Origin: Vairimorpha apis BRL 01
Lineage: Eukaryota > Microsporidia > Nosematidae
Reading direction: 5' to 3'
Assembly (NCBI GenBank): GCA_000447185.1
Contig: KE647255.1
Location: forward strand, 1-19,293
Length of the DNA: 19,293 nucleotides
How positions within the stretch are numbered: position 1 is the stretch's first letter; each line of letters starts with the position of its first letter. A program made the position numbers and the translations under genes. The notes under the pieces were generated by a model, which had not been told where the DNA came from, searched no databases, and was given only the letters and a program-made list of their open reading frames with translations. Positions 9,769-18,739 of the stretch are shown here, in pieces.

Positions 9769-11516
9769 AAGTGACATTTAATTTAATATAAATTTTTATA
9801 ATAAATAATTTATTTTAAAATAATTATATATATTGTACGTTATTTATATTAAACTATAAAAAAATTTGTACAATTCTGATAAACAAAATATGAATACAAA
9901 ATTTTGTTTTTTAAATATTTTAATTGTTAGTAATGTATTTTATCTTTTTCTTTCTAGTGAATAACATTTAATCGTTTATCAATAATAAAAAATTGTTTTT
10001 TATAATTAAAATTAAATTACTTTATTTAAAAAAATTATACTTATTCACAATTTTTTTACATGTCACATTACAAATATTAAAATAAAATACATATCTTCTA
10101 TTTTTCCTTTTTTGAATTTTTTATAAACTATGATTTATATAAATACTATCAATAATATTTTGAACAACGAAACATATAAATAATTTTGTTACAAAAAATT
10201 AAAATAAAACATAAATATTTTTAATATCACAATAAAACGTATTTAAATAGTTTCATTAAAATGTTAAATTAATTTTTTGTGTAATCATAAATTTAAATAT
10301 TTAAAAATTAACATTTAATGTTTTACAATTTTAACTTTACTAACTTAAAAAAAAACTTTTTCATTTTTTTAATTAAAAATTTTAAAAAAGCTTTTAAATT
10401 TAAGTTAAAATATAATTTACTTTATTATAATTTAGATAATTCAATATACAAATAAATTTAATTATTATAGAATTACATTAAAAAATTTGAAATATTTTTC
10501 AGTATTTTTATTTAAAAAGTATTTTAATTTTTATATATATTACAAATTTTTTTTACATTTATATAAAATCTATAAAACTTTACATTTTAACAAATTCTAG
10601 TGTTTATATAAATTTGATTACGTTTTTTAAAACATTTTTTTCGTATTATATTTATTATCGCTATGTTATTTTATCATCAAATTATTAAATGATATTATTA
10701 AAGCACACATAAAAAAACTCTCATTTTATGTTCTTTAATTTTCCCTTCTATTTAATATACATCAAATATTTGATTGAATGCTTAAAATTTGTTATTAAAA
10801 AAATATTATTTTCTTTTTTTTAAAATTGTTTGAAAAAACTTTTAAAGTTTGACTTTTCAGTACATAATTAAATCAAGTTTAAAACAATGTATTTTTTATG
10901 TTTCTATATTATCTCTGTGTATTTTTTTAAAAAAAGTTGTAAAGACGAATATAAATAAAAAAATCAAAACTTATTTTTTTTAAAACAATAATATTTTTAT
11001 ATAATTTAAAATAAATTATGTAAAAAACAACTTAGCTTATTATTTTTTTATATAAATATTGTTATTTAAACTTATATTTTATAGACAAAAAAAATAATAA
11101 ATAAGAATTGAAAATGCATATATAAAAATTTTAAATTTAGCTCATGTTTTGATAAGTTAATTGGCAATTAAAATAATTATTGATTTAAAAGTAAAAATAT
11201 CAAAATTTTATGATTAAAATAATTTCTGTTTTTTTCAATCAAAAAATACATATTCGAATTTTTATTTGATAAATAATTTTTTTAAAATACTGTATTTTAA
11301 TAGTATTAGTAACATAATTTAAAAATTAGTAGTTTTTATTTTTGTTAAAATTAAATACATAAAAAGTTTTATGTTACGTATTATACTAAATAAAAAATCA
11401 TATAACATGATACAATAATTTTTTTTAATTTTTAAAAAAATTATATATTTTTTACAAATAAAGTAAAAATTTTTTTTTCAACTTTAGCATTTAAAATTGA
11501 TTTTCTATAATACGCA

Positions 11517-11526
11517 CCCCATTATG
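11517..11526 (+). promoter_or_regulatory. CCCC start-proximal motif of CDC4
   Basis: CCCC at 11517-11520, three bases before the ATG at 11524. It excludes the in-frame upstream extension beginning at a TTG at 11497, which spans the motif. Confidence 0.65.
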
Positions 11527-12723
11527 AATTCTCAAAAAATCAAGCTTAATAATTTAAACAAAGATTTATTGACAAAAGTTTTTTTAAATTTTGATTTAAA
11601 AATGCTAAAAAAACTTATGAAATCTTCAAGATTTATATTTTATCAAATCAAAAATGATTTATTACTTTGGAAGATAATGTCAAAATTGAATAGTAATTCA
11701 ATTCCAAAATGTATTAAAGAAGTGAGATTTCAACATCTTTTACAAAAATACATCAAAAGATCGATAAATGAAAGTATTTTAATTTTTAAATCTCAACAAA
11801 AAGACATAACTGGGCTTTCTGTGCACAAAGACAGAATAATAATTTCTTCTGATGATGCTTCTGTTAATATTTTTAATTTACAAGGAAAACTTGTGCAAAA
11901 ATTTAAAGGACATCGTGGTGGTGTTTGGACTTTTGCACAAAATGACAAATATTTAGTTACAGGTAGTACTGATAGATGCGCTATCATATGGGATATTAAT
12001 GAGGGAATATTTAATCATATTTTAAAAGGACATTTATCTACAGTCAGAGTTATTAAATTAAACGGAGATTATATTTGTACTGGTGGACGAGATGGGGTTA
12101 TTAGAGTTTGGAATTTTTTTGGTGAATGTTTGCATATATTATCTGGTCATACTAAAAGTGTTAGATGTCTTGACATGGATGATAATTTTTTAGTTTCTGG
12201 TTCATATGATGGAACAGTTATGTTATGGAATTATAAAAATGGTCAAAAAATTTGCAATTTAGAACCACACAAACATCGTGTTTATACTGTTTTACTTGGT
12301 AAAAAATTCATAGTAAGTTCTGGTGTAGATTCTTTTGTTAATATATCTAATATAAAAGGAAATTTTTTATATTCTTACAAACATAATTCAGATCTTGTTA
12401 TGTCTTTATCATTTAGTGATAATGAACGATTTCTTATTAGTTTAGATATAACTGAAATACTATGTAAATGGGATTTAAAAAAGCATGAAGTTGTCTATTG
12501 CATTAAAACATCTGATCCTACATCATTTTCTATTCATAATGATTTATTATTTTTGTCTACATTAACAGAACTAAAAGTTTATGATTATAGTACTGGTTTA
12601 TTCATAAGAAGAATAATGGATGCAGAAAAAATAATTAAAGTAGAAGCAATTAACAATATTATTGTTGTAGGTTATAGTAATTGTAAAAATTTTTTCATTT
12701 CTATTTATAGATATGATATTTGA
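11524..12723 (+). CDS. CDC4: Cdc4/Fbxw7-type F-box WD40 protein
   Basis: 399 residues from the ATG at 11524. Cdc4 is the substrate receptor of an SCF ubiquitin ligase and binds phosphodegrons on cell-cycle regulators. An F-box-like segment spans about residues 9-53 (LNKDLLTKVFLNFDLKMLKK...LLLWKIM). A WD40 propeller follows to the C-terminus, with eight blade-like repeats, the number found in Cdc4. The phosphodegron-binding arginines of Fbxw7 (R465, R479, R505) have clear counterparts in STVR (R175), GGRD (R189) and SVRC (R214), and RVYT (R252) matches the conserved RVYS in the next blade. The protein is far shorter than yeast Cdc4: the long N-terminal region and dimerisation domain are missing. 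Later blades are divergent. The start is fixed by CCCC three bases upstream. Frataxin follows on the same strand. Confidence 0.88.
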   Translation: MNSQKIKLNNLNKDLLTKVFLNFDLKMLKKLMKSSRFIFYQIKNDLLLWKIMSKLNSNSIPKCIKEVRFQHLLQKYIKRSINESILIFKSQQKDITGLSVHKDRIIISSDDASVNIFNLQGKLVQKFKGHRGGVWTFAQNDKYLVTGSTDRCAIIWDINEGIFNHILKGHLSTVRVIKLNGDYICTGGRDGVIRVWNFFGECLHILSGHTKSVRCLDMDDNFLVSGSYDGTVMLWNYKNGQKICNLEPHKHRVYTVLLGKKFIVSSGVDSFVNISNIKGNFLYSYKHNSDLVMSLSFSDNERFLISLDITEILCKWDLKKHEVVYCIKTSDPTSFSIHNDLLFLSTLTELKVYDYSTGLFIRRIMDAEKIIKVEAINNIIVVGYSNCKNFFISIYRYDI

Positions 12724-13227
12724 GATTGAGTATAATTTGATTCTAAATTCAGTAGTTGATGTTAATTAGTAAAGGTATATTATTATGAAAACATTTTTTA
12801 AATAGATTGGTATTTTGCAAAGTTAAATTTTTTTAAAAAAATTAATCATATAAATAAAATGTAATGTAAAATTTACATATAATATAATTTTTTTTGTAAT
12901 ATTAAATTATGTGCAAAAAAAATATTTTATTAATATTTTAATATTTTTAAACTCAGATATAGCAAAATTTTTTTGATTTAATATAAATTCAAAATTAATA
13001 TAAATAATTATATACTTTTATATTTAGATTTTTTTTGTTATTATTATTTTTGCTGTTATAATATTTTAAGTCAAATTTAAGTATCTTATAGAAATACTTA
13101 TTTTGAGTTTAAAAAAAATAAACATTTTAAAATATTCTTAATTTTAAGATATTAAACTATTTTTAAAAATTTGTTTTTTCTTAAATAATGAAAACATAAA
13201 AGTAAAAAATGTGTTTTTTTAATTTCT
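12724..13227. other. gene-free A/T spacer between CDC4 and frataxin
   Basis: About 500 bases between two genes on the same strand, without a supportable frame or clear repeat. It should contain the CDC4 3' end and the frataxin promoter; a T7 tract at 13214-13220 precedes the CCC motif. Confidence 0.55.
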
Positions 13228-13237
13228 CCCTTAAATG
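13228..13237 (+). promoter_or_regulatory. CCC start-proximal motif of frataxin gene
   Basis: CTCCCTTAAATG: CCC at 13228-13230, four bases before the ATG at 13235, with a T7 tract at 13214-13220. Confidence 0.6.
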
Positions 13238-13582
13238 TATAATCCAAATAAGTATAATTTTAATAAAATGATAGAAAAAGGATTTAATACTATTATAAAT
13301 ATGATGGAAAAATTTACAGATAATGTTAGTGAATCAGAAAGTTCACTTGGATTTAATGTTGAAAAAGTAGGAGATTATTTGTTTAATAGACAGAGCGCAT
13401 CTAATCAACTTTGGGCTTCATCTCCAATCACTGGTCCATCAAGATTTAATATAGAAAATAATAAATGGATACACTATAAAACAAAAATTCCATTAAATAA
13501 ATTTTTAGAAAATGAAATAGAAAAAATAAATGATTATAATACAAAGAAAAATTTTTTAAATATCAATGATTTAAAAAGATAA
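13235..13582 (+). CDS. YFH1: frataxin (Yfh1-like), iron-sulfur cluster assembly
   Basis: 115 residues. Frataxin stimulates the Nfs1-Isd11-Isu1 machine that builds iron-sulfur clusters in mitochondria or, in microsporidia, mitosomes. The family signature lies at residues 51-71: NRQ, then QLWASSP, then GPSRF, matching the frataxin pattern NKQ-x4-Q-x-W-x-SSP-x2-GP-x-R. The arginine that contacts the assembly complex is kept in GPSRF. W78 and the C-terminal helix (LNKFLENEIEKI) also fit. The N-terminal helix (about 8-30) has few of the acidic residues typical of frataxins. The length equals a mature frataxin, so there is no room for a classical presequence; the first ten residues contain no arginine. 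The start is set by CCC four bases upstream. The gene converges on the kinase gene. The identification rests mainly on the signature. Confidence 0.88.
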   Translation: MYNPNKYNFNKMIEKGFNTIINMMEKFTDNVSESESSLGFNVEKVGDYLFNRQSASNQLWASSPITGPSRFNIENNKWIHYKTKIPLNKFLENEIEKINDYNTKKNFLNINDLKR

Positions 13583-14040
13583 ATGTGCACAAGTTAAAAT
13601 ATAGAAACGTTTTTAAATAAATTTTATAAAATTAGAAAACTAAATGTCAATTAATAATACGATAATAAAAAAACAAATATTTTTATTTTTTTTGATTAAT
13701 ATTTAAATAGAATTATTTTTTAAAAAATCAGTAATATAATTAATTATTTTTATAAATATTGTTATATAACATCCTTGAATTTAAAAATAAATGAAAATTA
13801 AATTAATTATGTTTACTTTTTTTATATATAAAATAATTCATTATTTGTATTTTTTCTTTTAATGAATTTAATTTTAAAATTTATTTAAATTATATCTATT
13901 TTTATAATAAATAAAAATAAACATTGTTTTTTAAATTTTATATAATAAAATTTGTTTGACAAATTTTACTTTTACTATTTTAGTTTTTTAAAACATACAT
14001 TAAATTTTTATAAAAATAATTTCTATGTTAATACATTTAA
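13583..14040. other. gene-free A/T spacer between convergent genes
   Basis: No supportable frame. A small G/C-containing palindrome, TGTGCACA, lies at 13584-13591 directly after the frataxin stop, and an A/T palindrome (ATTTTTATAAAAAT) lies near 14004-14017. Otherwise nothing is seen. Confidence 0.5.
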
Positions 14041-16538
14041 TTAAAAATCTTTAGAAAGTTCTATTAATTTTTCCTTTTCTTCGATACTTCTCATTAAAAC
14101 ATAGAAATGATCACCCTTTTTAAATGCATTATATGTTTCACAAGAAACATTTCCCAATATATAACAAGATTTGTGTACAACCATTTTACAATCTTTACAT
14201 TCAAATCCCTGATCTTTTAATCCATAAAGCACTTCATTACAATGTTCGCATAATTTACCTGGAGGGAAAGTTTTAGAAGCAAACAAATGATTATTAAATT
14301 CATATAATTTTATTGGATCGTCAGGTATTTCTTCTGTCAATGTGTTTTTTCTTGCTATTTCCATTTCTTTATTTAATTGTGAAATTTTTTTTAAACTTCC
14401 TTCATATTGCAATCTAGCATCTTCTAATTGTTTTCCTGATAATAATGGAATCATCTGTTCAAGTCCTTCTTTCATACATAACTCAATTGACAAATCCTCT
14501 TCTAATGATTTAATATTCCTTCTTCCTGATGAACTTACGCTTTTAATTTGTTCTTTAATAAAAATTATTTTTAATGTGAGAGATCTAATTTTATATGATT
14601 CATGATATAGCTCGTTATTTTTTAATTCTAAAATATATACATTTCTAGTTGTACATGACTTATCACTTAGATAAAACATATCATTAATTATTTTTATTTC
14701 TGTACTAAGTTTTTTATTATCTAATACAATTTTACAATTAAAAACTTGATTAGACATTAATTTTGAGACCTTTTTTTCATTCTTTACTGATTTAAGTTCA
14801 TCTTCTAATCGTTTTCTCATACTCGATTCCATATCTAATTTTTGTTGGTATTCTTTTATCTCAGATGTCATTAATCTGACTTGCTTTTTCAGATTATCTA
14901 CATCATTCTTTTTTAACTTGTTATTTTCTTTTTCAAGAAGATCATTTTTTTCTACTAAATATTCTATATTTCTTTTGTATTTTATACATGTAAGTTTATG
15001 ACAACTATAAAAATCTTTAAAAATTGAATCTAAAACATTAACTTGTTCTTGGCAATCTGATAGTTTTGATAAAACAATTAAAATGTCATTTTTTATACTT
15101 TCAATATCAAATTTCATTCCATTTTCATATCCAAAATTAATTGATAAATTTTTAGTTTTAGTGTTAATATCAATAAATTCATCATATGTTTGTTTTTTAT
15201 CTGAGATTTCTTTTAAAATATCTTGTAACTGTTTTTTTTAATTTTAAGTTCATTTTCAATTGAATCAAGATCATCTTTTTCACTTAAAATATTAATAATT
15301 ATTTCCTTGTATTCATTTTGTTTATCTTGCAATTTTTGATTAGTTTCAAGTATTTGCGCTTGAATCTCATTAAGTAATTTTTTATTATTTTTTACTTCAT
15401 CATTTTCTTTAATAATTGGAACATTTTCGTTTTTAATTTCTTTTTCATTTAAAAATAATTTTCGAACAGCTTTCTCTAGCATAGGATCATGAGAAAAACC
15501 AACAAAATCTATAAAATTTGGTGTCGAAATGAAAATACGAGTTTTCATTTCAAACGCTGTATCATAAAAATTTGATGTATCGAATTCATCTAAAATTTCA
15601 GGTATATAAGGAGGTACCATACTTTTTATATTTTCCCAATCCACACCTTCAAAAAATGGATGTTTTTTAATTTCATAAATATTTAATCTTTTATCTTTTT
15701 TTTGTATCAGTTTTTGAATTAAATCTTTGATTTTTTCAGATATATTGAATGGAAAATTGTATTCTAAATCAACAATTTTTCTGTACGTTTCAACTAAAGA
15801 ATTAGAATAAAATGGTGTTACACCAAACAACATTTCATAAATAATTACACCTAGAGTCCAAAAGTCTACATTTTCACTATATTCATTTTCAACATTTGAA
15901 CTTTCGAGTATATCAGGAGAAATATAATCTGGAGTACCTACAACAAAAGTAGATTTTGCTTTTTTATTTTCCATTTTTATTGAACTACCAAAATCGGCCA
16001 ATTTAATATGTCCATCTTTTCCTATCAATATATTATCCGGTTTTAAATCTCTGTGAATCCATCCCAATTTATGTAATTCGTCAAGTGCACATATAATCTC
16101 AACTGTATAAAATTTAACCCATTTTTCTTCTAATGTATCTTCTTTTGATAAAAGACCCATAAAATCACCACCTGGAATATAATCCATCAAATAATAAAGA
16201 TATTCATTATCTTGTAATGTCATTTTTGCGGAAACTAACCATTCACTATTTACACTTTCAGTAAGCAATTTTTTTTCAGCCATAAATAATGATGTAAATG
16301 GCTGTTTTAATATATCCTCTTTAGCAACACGTTTCATTGCATATACTTTGTCACTTTTAACCAAATAAACTTCTCCATATCCACCTTTAGCTATTGTTTT
16401 ATTATTTCAAAATCATCAGGTTTGTTTTTGATCAATAATATCTTTTAAGGTTTCTAAAGGTAATTGTATACTTTTCTTGTCTATTAAATTGTAAACAGTT
16501 TCTATACAATCACCTATAAGGTTTATGTTTTCTTTCAT
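14041..16538 (-). CDS. ROCK/MRCK-type kinase with HR1-like and C1 domains, frame broken three times
   Basis: AGC-family Ser/Thr kinase, probably acting below Rho-type GTPases at membranes or cortex. Joined length is about 832 residues: kinase domain (about 43-310) with AKGGYGEV loop (first glycine is alanine), K69, E88, HRDLKPDN (D164), DFG (D182) and VGTPDYISPDIL; hydrophobic motif FVGFS (345-349); coiled coil (about 365-600); HR1/REM-1-like segment (about 657-726, core MKEGLEQMIPLLSG); C1 zinc finger (751-800) with exact spacing H-x12-C-x2-C-x13-C-x2-C-x4-H-x2-C-x7-C. TPFYSNSLVETYRKI and the HPFFEGVDWENI tail match ROCK/MRCK rather than Pkc1, where the kinase is C-terminal. Joining needs one base fewer in T5 at 16425-16429, one more in T4 at 16397-16400 and one more in T8 at 15232-15239. 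CCC lies two bases before the start. No PH domain is visible. Confidence 0.88.
14140..14289 (-). other. C1 zinc-finger domain of the kinase
   Basis: All eight zinc ligands are present with canonical spacing. Of the three residues usual in diacylglycerol-binding C1 domains, the glycine (position 23, in LYGL) and glutamine (position 27, in DQGF) are kept, while position 11 is glycine with prolines at 9 and 10. It could bind lipid or only serve as a membrane or protein contact. Confidence 0.85.
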
Positions 16539-16543
16539 TAGGG
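16536..16543 (-). promoter_or_regulatory. CCC start-proximal motif of kinase gene
   Basis: On the minus strand: T8 (16553-16546), TAT, CCC (16543-16541), TA, ATG (16538-16536). It places the start upstream of the two N-terminal frame breaks, so the kinase begins about 50 residues before the glycine loop, as is usual. Confidence 0.6.
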
Positions 16544-16940
16544 ATAAAAAAAATATGATTTTGAAAATAAACTAGTTTTTTTATAAAATATTGAATAATT
16601 TTATTATTTTAAATATTGCGATTCAATAACAAAAATTTTGTCATAATCAAAAATTTAATTTTGATTTAATTTTTTATTTTGTAACAATAATTTAATTAAA
16701 ATAAATTTTAAAAAATATTTTACACTATAAAATTGTTGATAAAATATTTATATTATTTTAGCTAAAAAAATTATTTGCATTATACAGAGTAAAATATAAA
16801 TAAAAAAAATCTTAATTTTTATGAAACATTCATTCTAATTTATATGAAATCAAATAAATTTTTGTTTCATATAATAGTAAATAAAATATCATATTACAAA
16901 ATATTTGTATTAAATTATTAAAAATAAATTTTTTTTATAT
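16544..16940. promoter_or_regulatory. divergent promoter region, kinase / TAF9
   Basis: About 400 bases of A/T-rich DNA between divergent genes, with no coding frame. T8 tracts lie just upstream of both starts (16553-16546 on the minus strand, 16929-16936 on the plus strand). Confidence 0.5.
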
Positions 16941-16951
16941 CCTTAAAAATG
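16941..16951 (+). promoter_or_regulatory. weak CC start-proximal motif of TAF9
   Basis: T8 tract (16929-16936), then ATATCCTTAAAAATG: only two Cs (16941-16942), six bases before the ATG at 16949. The layout matches the CCC genes. Confidence 0.4.
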
Positions 16952-17335
16952 ACATCTAGTGAAAATCTTGCTCCTAGGGACGCTAAAGTTGTTTCAATTA
17001 TTTTAAGATCTCTTGGTATTGAGGAATGTGAACCAAAGGTTATTATACAACTATTAGAACTTGCTTATAAATATTCTATTGGTGTAATTAAAGATGCACA
17101 ATTATATGCTGATCATTGTGGAAGAACAACAATAACTGTAAATGATATTAAATTGGCACTTCAATCTAAAGTAGGTAAAACATTCGTACCTCCACCGCCA
17201 CGTCATTATTTAGTCGAAATAGCCAATGCTATTAATTCAAAACCACTCAGTACATCAGAAAATAATGAAAATATGATTAAAGTGCCATCAAAAGATCATT
17301 TTTTTGGAGGATTAGAATATGAAGAAGGTAAATAA
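16949..17335 (+). CDS. TAF9: TAF9, histone-fold subunit of TFIID/SAGA
   Basis: 128 residues. TAF9 pairs with TAF6 through a histone fold in TFIID and SAGA and is nuclear. The fold covers about residues 8-76: PRDAKVVSIILRSLGI opens it (TAF9 hallmark PRDA), then LLELAYKYSIGVIKDAQLYA and the third helix TITVNDIKLALQ. The short TAF9-specific segment after the fold is present: PPPPRHYLVEIANAINSKPL matches the animal pattern PPPR-x2-L-x2-IA-x4-N-x2-PL. The long C-terminal tail of animal TAF9 is missing. The start follows a T8 tract and a CC motif. The gene is divergent from the kinase. Confidence is high. Confidence 0.93.
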   Translation: MTSSENLAPRDAKVVSIILRSLGIEECEPKVIIQLLELAYKYSIGVIKDAQLYADHCGRTTITVNDIKLALQSKVGKTFVPPPPRHYLVEIANAINSKPLSTSENNENMIKVPSKDHFFGGLEYEEGK

Positions 17336-17818
17336 TTATTTATCGTAAATAAAAAATAAATGATTAGGTTGTATAAAAATTGCATTAAATAAGTTTGAAT
17401 ATATAAAAATATGTTTTTAACATTATTTTATTGATTAATTAAAATATTAAGTAATTTGGTTTTTAATATTATATTTTTTGTATTTAAAATTTTAAACTAT
17501 TAAAAATTAAAAATTAAAATAATGAAATTTAAATTTAATAATTTTAAATTTATTTAAAATTATTTTTTAAAATCAACAATATATAAGTTTAAAACAATAA
17601 CAAAATTATTATATTAAAAAAATATAAAATATATTATTAGTAATTTAAATGAATATTTGACAAAAATATGATTTTTAATTTTGATTTGATATAAAATCAA
17701 TTTTAAACTAAATAAAAGTTACAAATATGTTAAAAAAGATATTTCAATTAAAAAAATAAATAGAACAAAAAATATCATACCTTTAATTTCAAAACCCTTT
17801 TTAACAATAATTAAATCA
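17336..17818. other. gene-free A/T spacer between TAF9 and orphan gene
   Basis: No coding frame. Around 17500-17570 the sequence is very low in complexity (repeated TTAAA/AAATT units). A CCC at 17795-17797 lies 21 bases before the ATG of the next gene. Confidence 0.5.
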
Positions 17819-18106
17819 ATGCATGATCCTATAGAAATAAATAAATATTTGCGAAATAAATTTAAACATCCAAAAGAAGAGCTTTCAAATAATTATTTAC
17901 AAAATACTATAATTTTAAAAAGTGATATTTTGGAAATTAAAAAAATTTCAAAATGTCTTTTTGCAATGAGAGTAAAAACTGGTAGTATTTTAATATCATT
18001 TGCATTGAATACCAATAAAATCGATCAGTTTTTAAACATGAAATATGACAAATTAAATATAAGAAGATTGTATAAAAAATATTATTATGATATTTTGATA
18101 GAATAA
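17819..18106 (+). CDS. small orphan protein, function unknown
   Basis: 95 residues, not recognised. The first 30 residues are polar and charged (MHDPIEINKYLRNKFKHP); the middle has alternating hydrophobic residues that could form strands (CLFAMRVKTGSILISFAL); the end is basic and tyrosine-rich (RRLYKKYYYDILIE). There is no membrane helix, signal peptide or cysteine pair. Support for a real gene: its length in such A/T-rich DNA, codon composition like the neighbours, and a CCC 21 bases before the ATG, further than in other genes. The frame is open upstream of the ATG as far as the CCC but contains no earlier ATG. The gene lies on the TAF9 strand and converges on SMC3. Confidence 0.5.
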   Translation: MHDPIEINKYLRNKFKHPKEELSNNYLQNTIILKSDILEIKKISKCLFAMRVKTGSILISFALNTNKIDQFLNMKYDKLNIRRLYKKYYYDILIE

Positions 18107-18739
18107 ATAATTCCATGTAAAAATATGTTTTTAAATTTTTTATAGCATATGTAATTTACACTTAAAATATTTTTTTCTAGTATTAATTTTGTTTTTAAAT
18201 TAAATTATTTTTTTTAAAATAGTATAAAAAAGTATTTTATAGATAATTATACATTATCAAAAATATAAAACACATATTGTAATGAATGAAATTAATAAAT
18301 TATTGATAAAATTATTATACATAATTTCAATATTATAATCTAAAAAATTAAATTTAACTTATTATATTATTATATAAAATTTACAATATTTTATTTTTAA
18401 CAAAGTAAATTTTATTCAATAAATTAATATTTGATTACTTTTCTAATATACTTTAAAAATTAATAATTACAACAAAAATATTTATTAGTGTAATTTTAAT
18501 TAAAACATTTTAAATTATAAAAAGTAGTGTCATCAATTTTTTTTATATTTCATTAATTTATGTAGTAAAATATTTATGTTTCTAAAAAAATAGAATTTAA
18601 TTTTTTATATCTAATAATAAATAATAAAGTTTATTAAACATTGTATTGTTATGATAAAATAAAAATTTGAAAATTATGAGAATAATAAACCAAGAAAACT
18701 TAAATCCTTTAAAATATAAATTTTCAAAAAATGAATAAT
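18107..18739. other. gene-free A/T spacer between orphan gene and SMC3
   Basis: About 630 bases between convergent genes. No supportable frame, RNA gene or notable repeat was seen. Confidence 0.5.

Larger units (their letters stand above)
8150..11523. other. 3.4-kb gene-free A/T stretch
   Basis: This is the largest gap in the window, between divergent genes, and is nearly pure A/T. No reading frame of useful length, tRNA, rRNA or repeat family was recognised on either strand. Visible structure: a doubled ACATATATAT at 8618-8637, (TCAAA)3 around 9028-9045, inverted repeats at 9497-9542, 9714-9743 and 9750-9768, and a 14-base palindrome at 10761-10774. It may hold untranslated RNAs, decayed genes or centromere-like DNA, but nothing in the sequence proves any of these. 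Confidence 0.55.

Noticed and set aside
10743..10774. CCC at 10743-10745 followed by an ATG as a possible gene start
   Set aside because: No open frame of useful length follows.
11793..11987. Minus-strand frame inside CDC4
   Set aside because: Antisense to WD40 blades with conserved residues; no start motif.
14342..14605. Plus-strand frame inside the kinase gene
   Set aside because: Antisense to the HR1-like region; no start motif and no recognisable content.
14041..16538. Introns or programmed frameshifting as the cause of the kinase breaks
   Set aside because: No GT...AG segment with microsporidian-type splice signals bridges the breaks, and single-base changes in A/T runs restore conserved motifs exactly. 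Three different sites in one gene also make a programmed event unlikely.
14041..16538. Pkc1 orthologue, because of HR1-like and C1 domains
   Set aside because: In Pkc1 the kinase is C-terminal and HR1/C1 precede it; here the kinase is N-terminal and its tail matches ROCK/MRCK.
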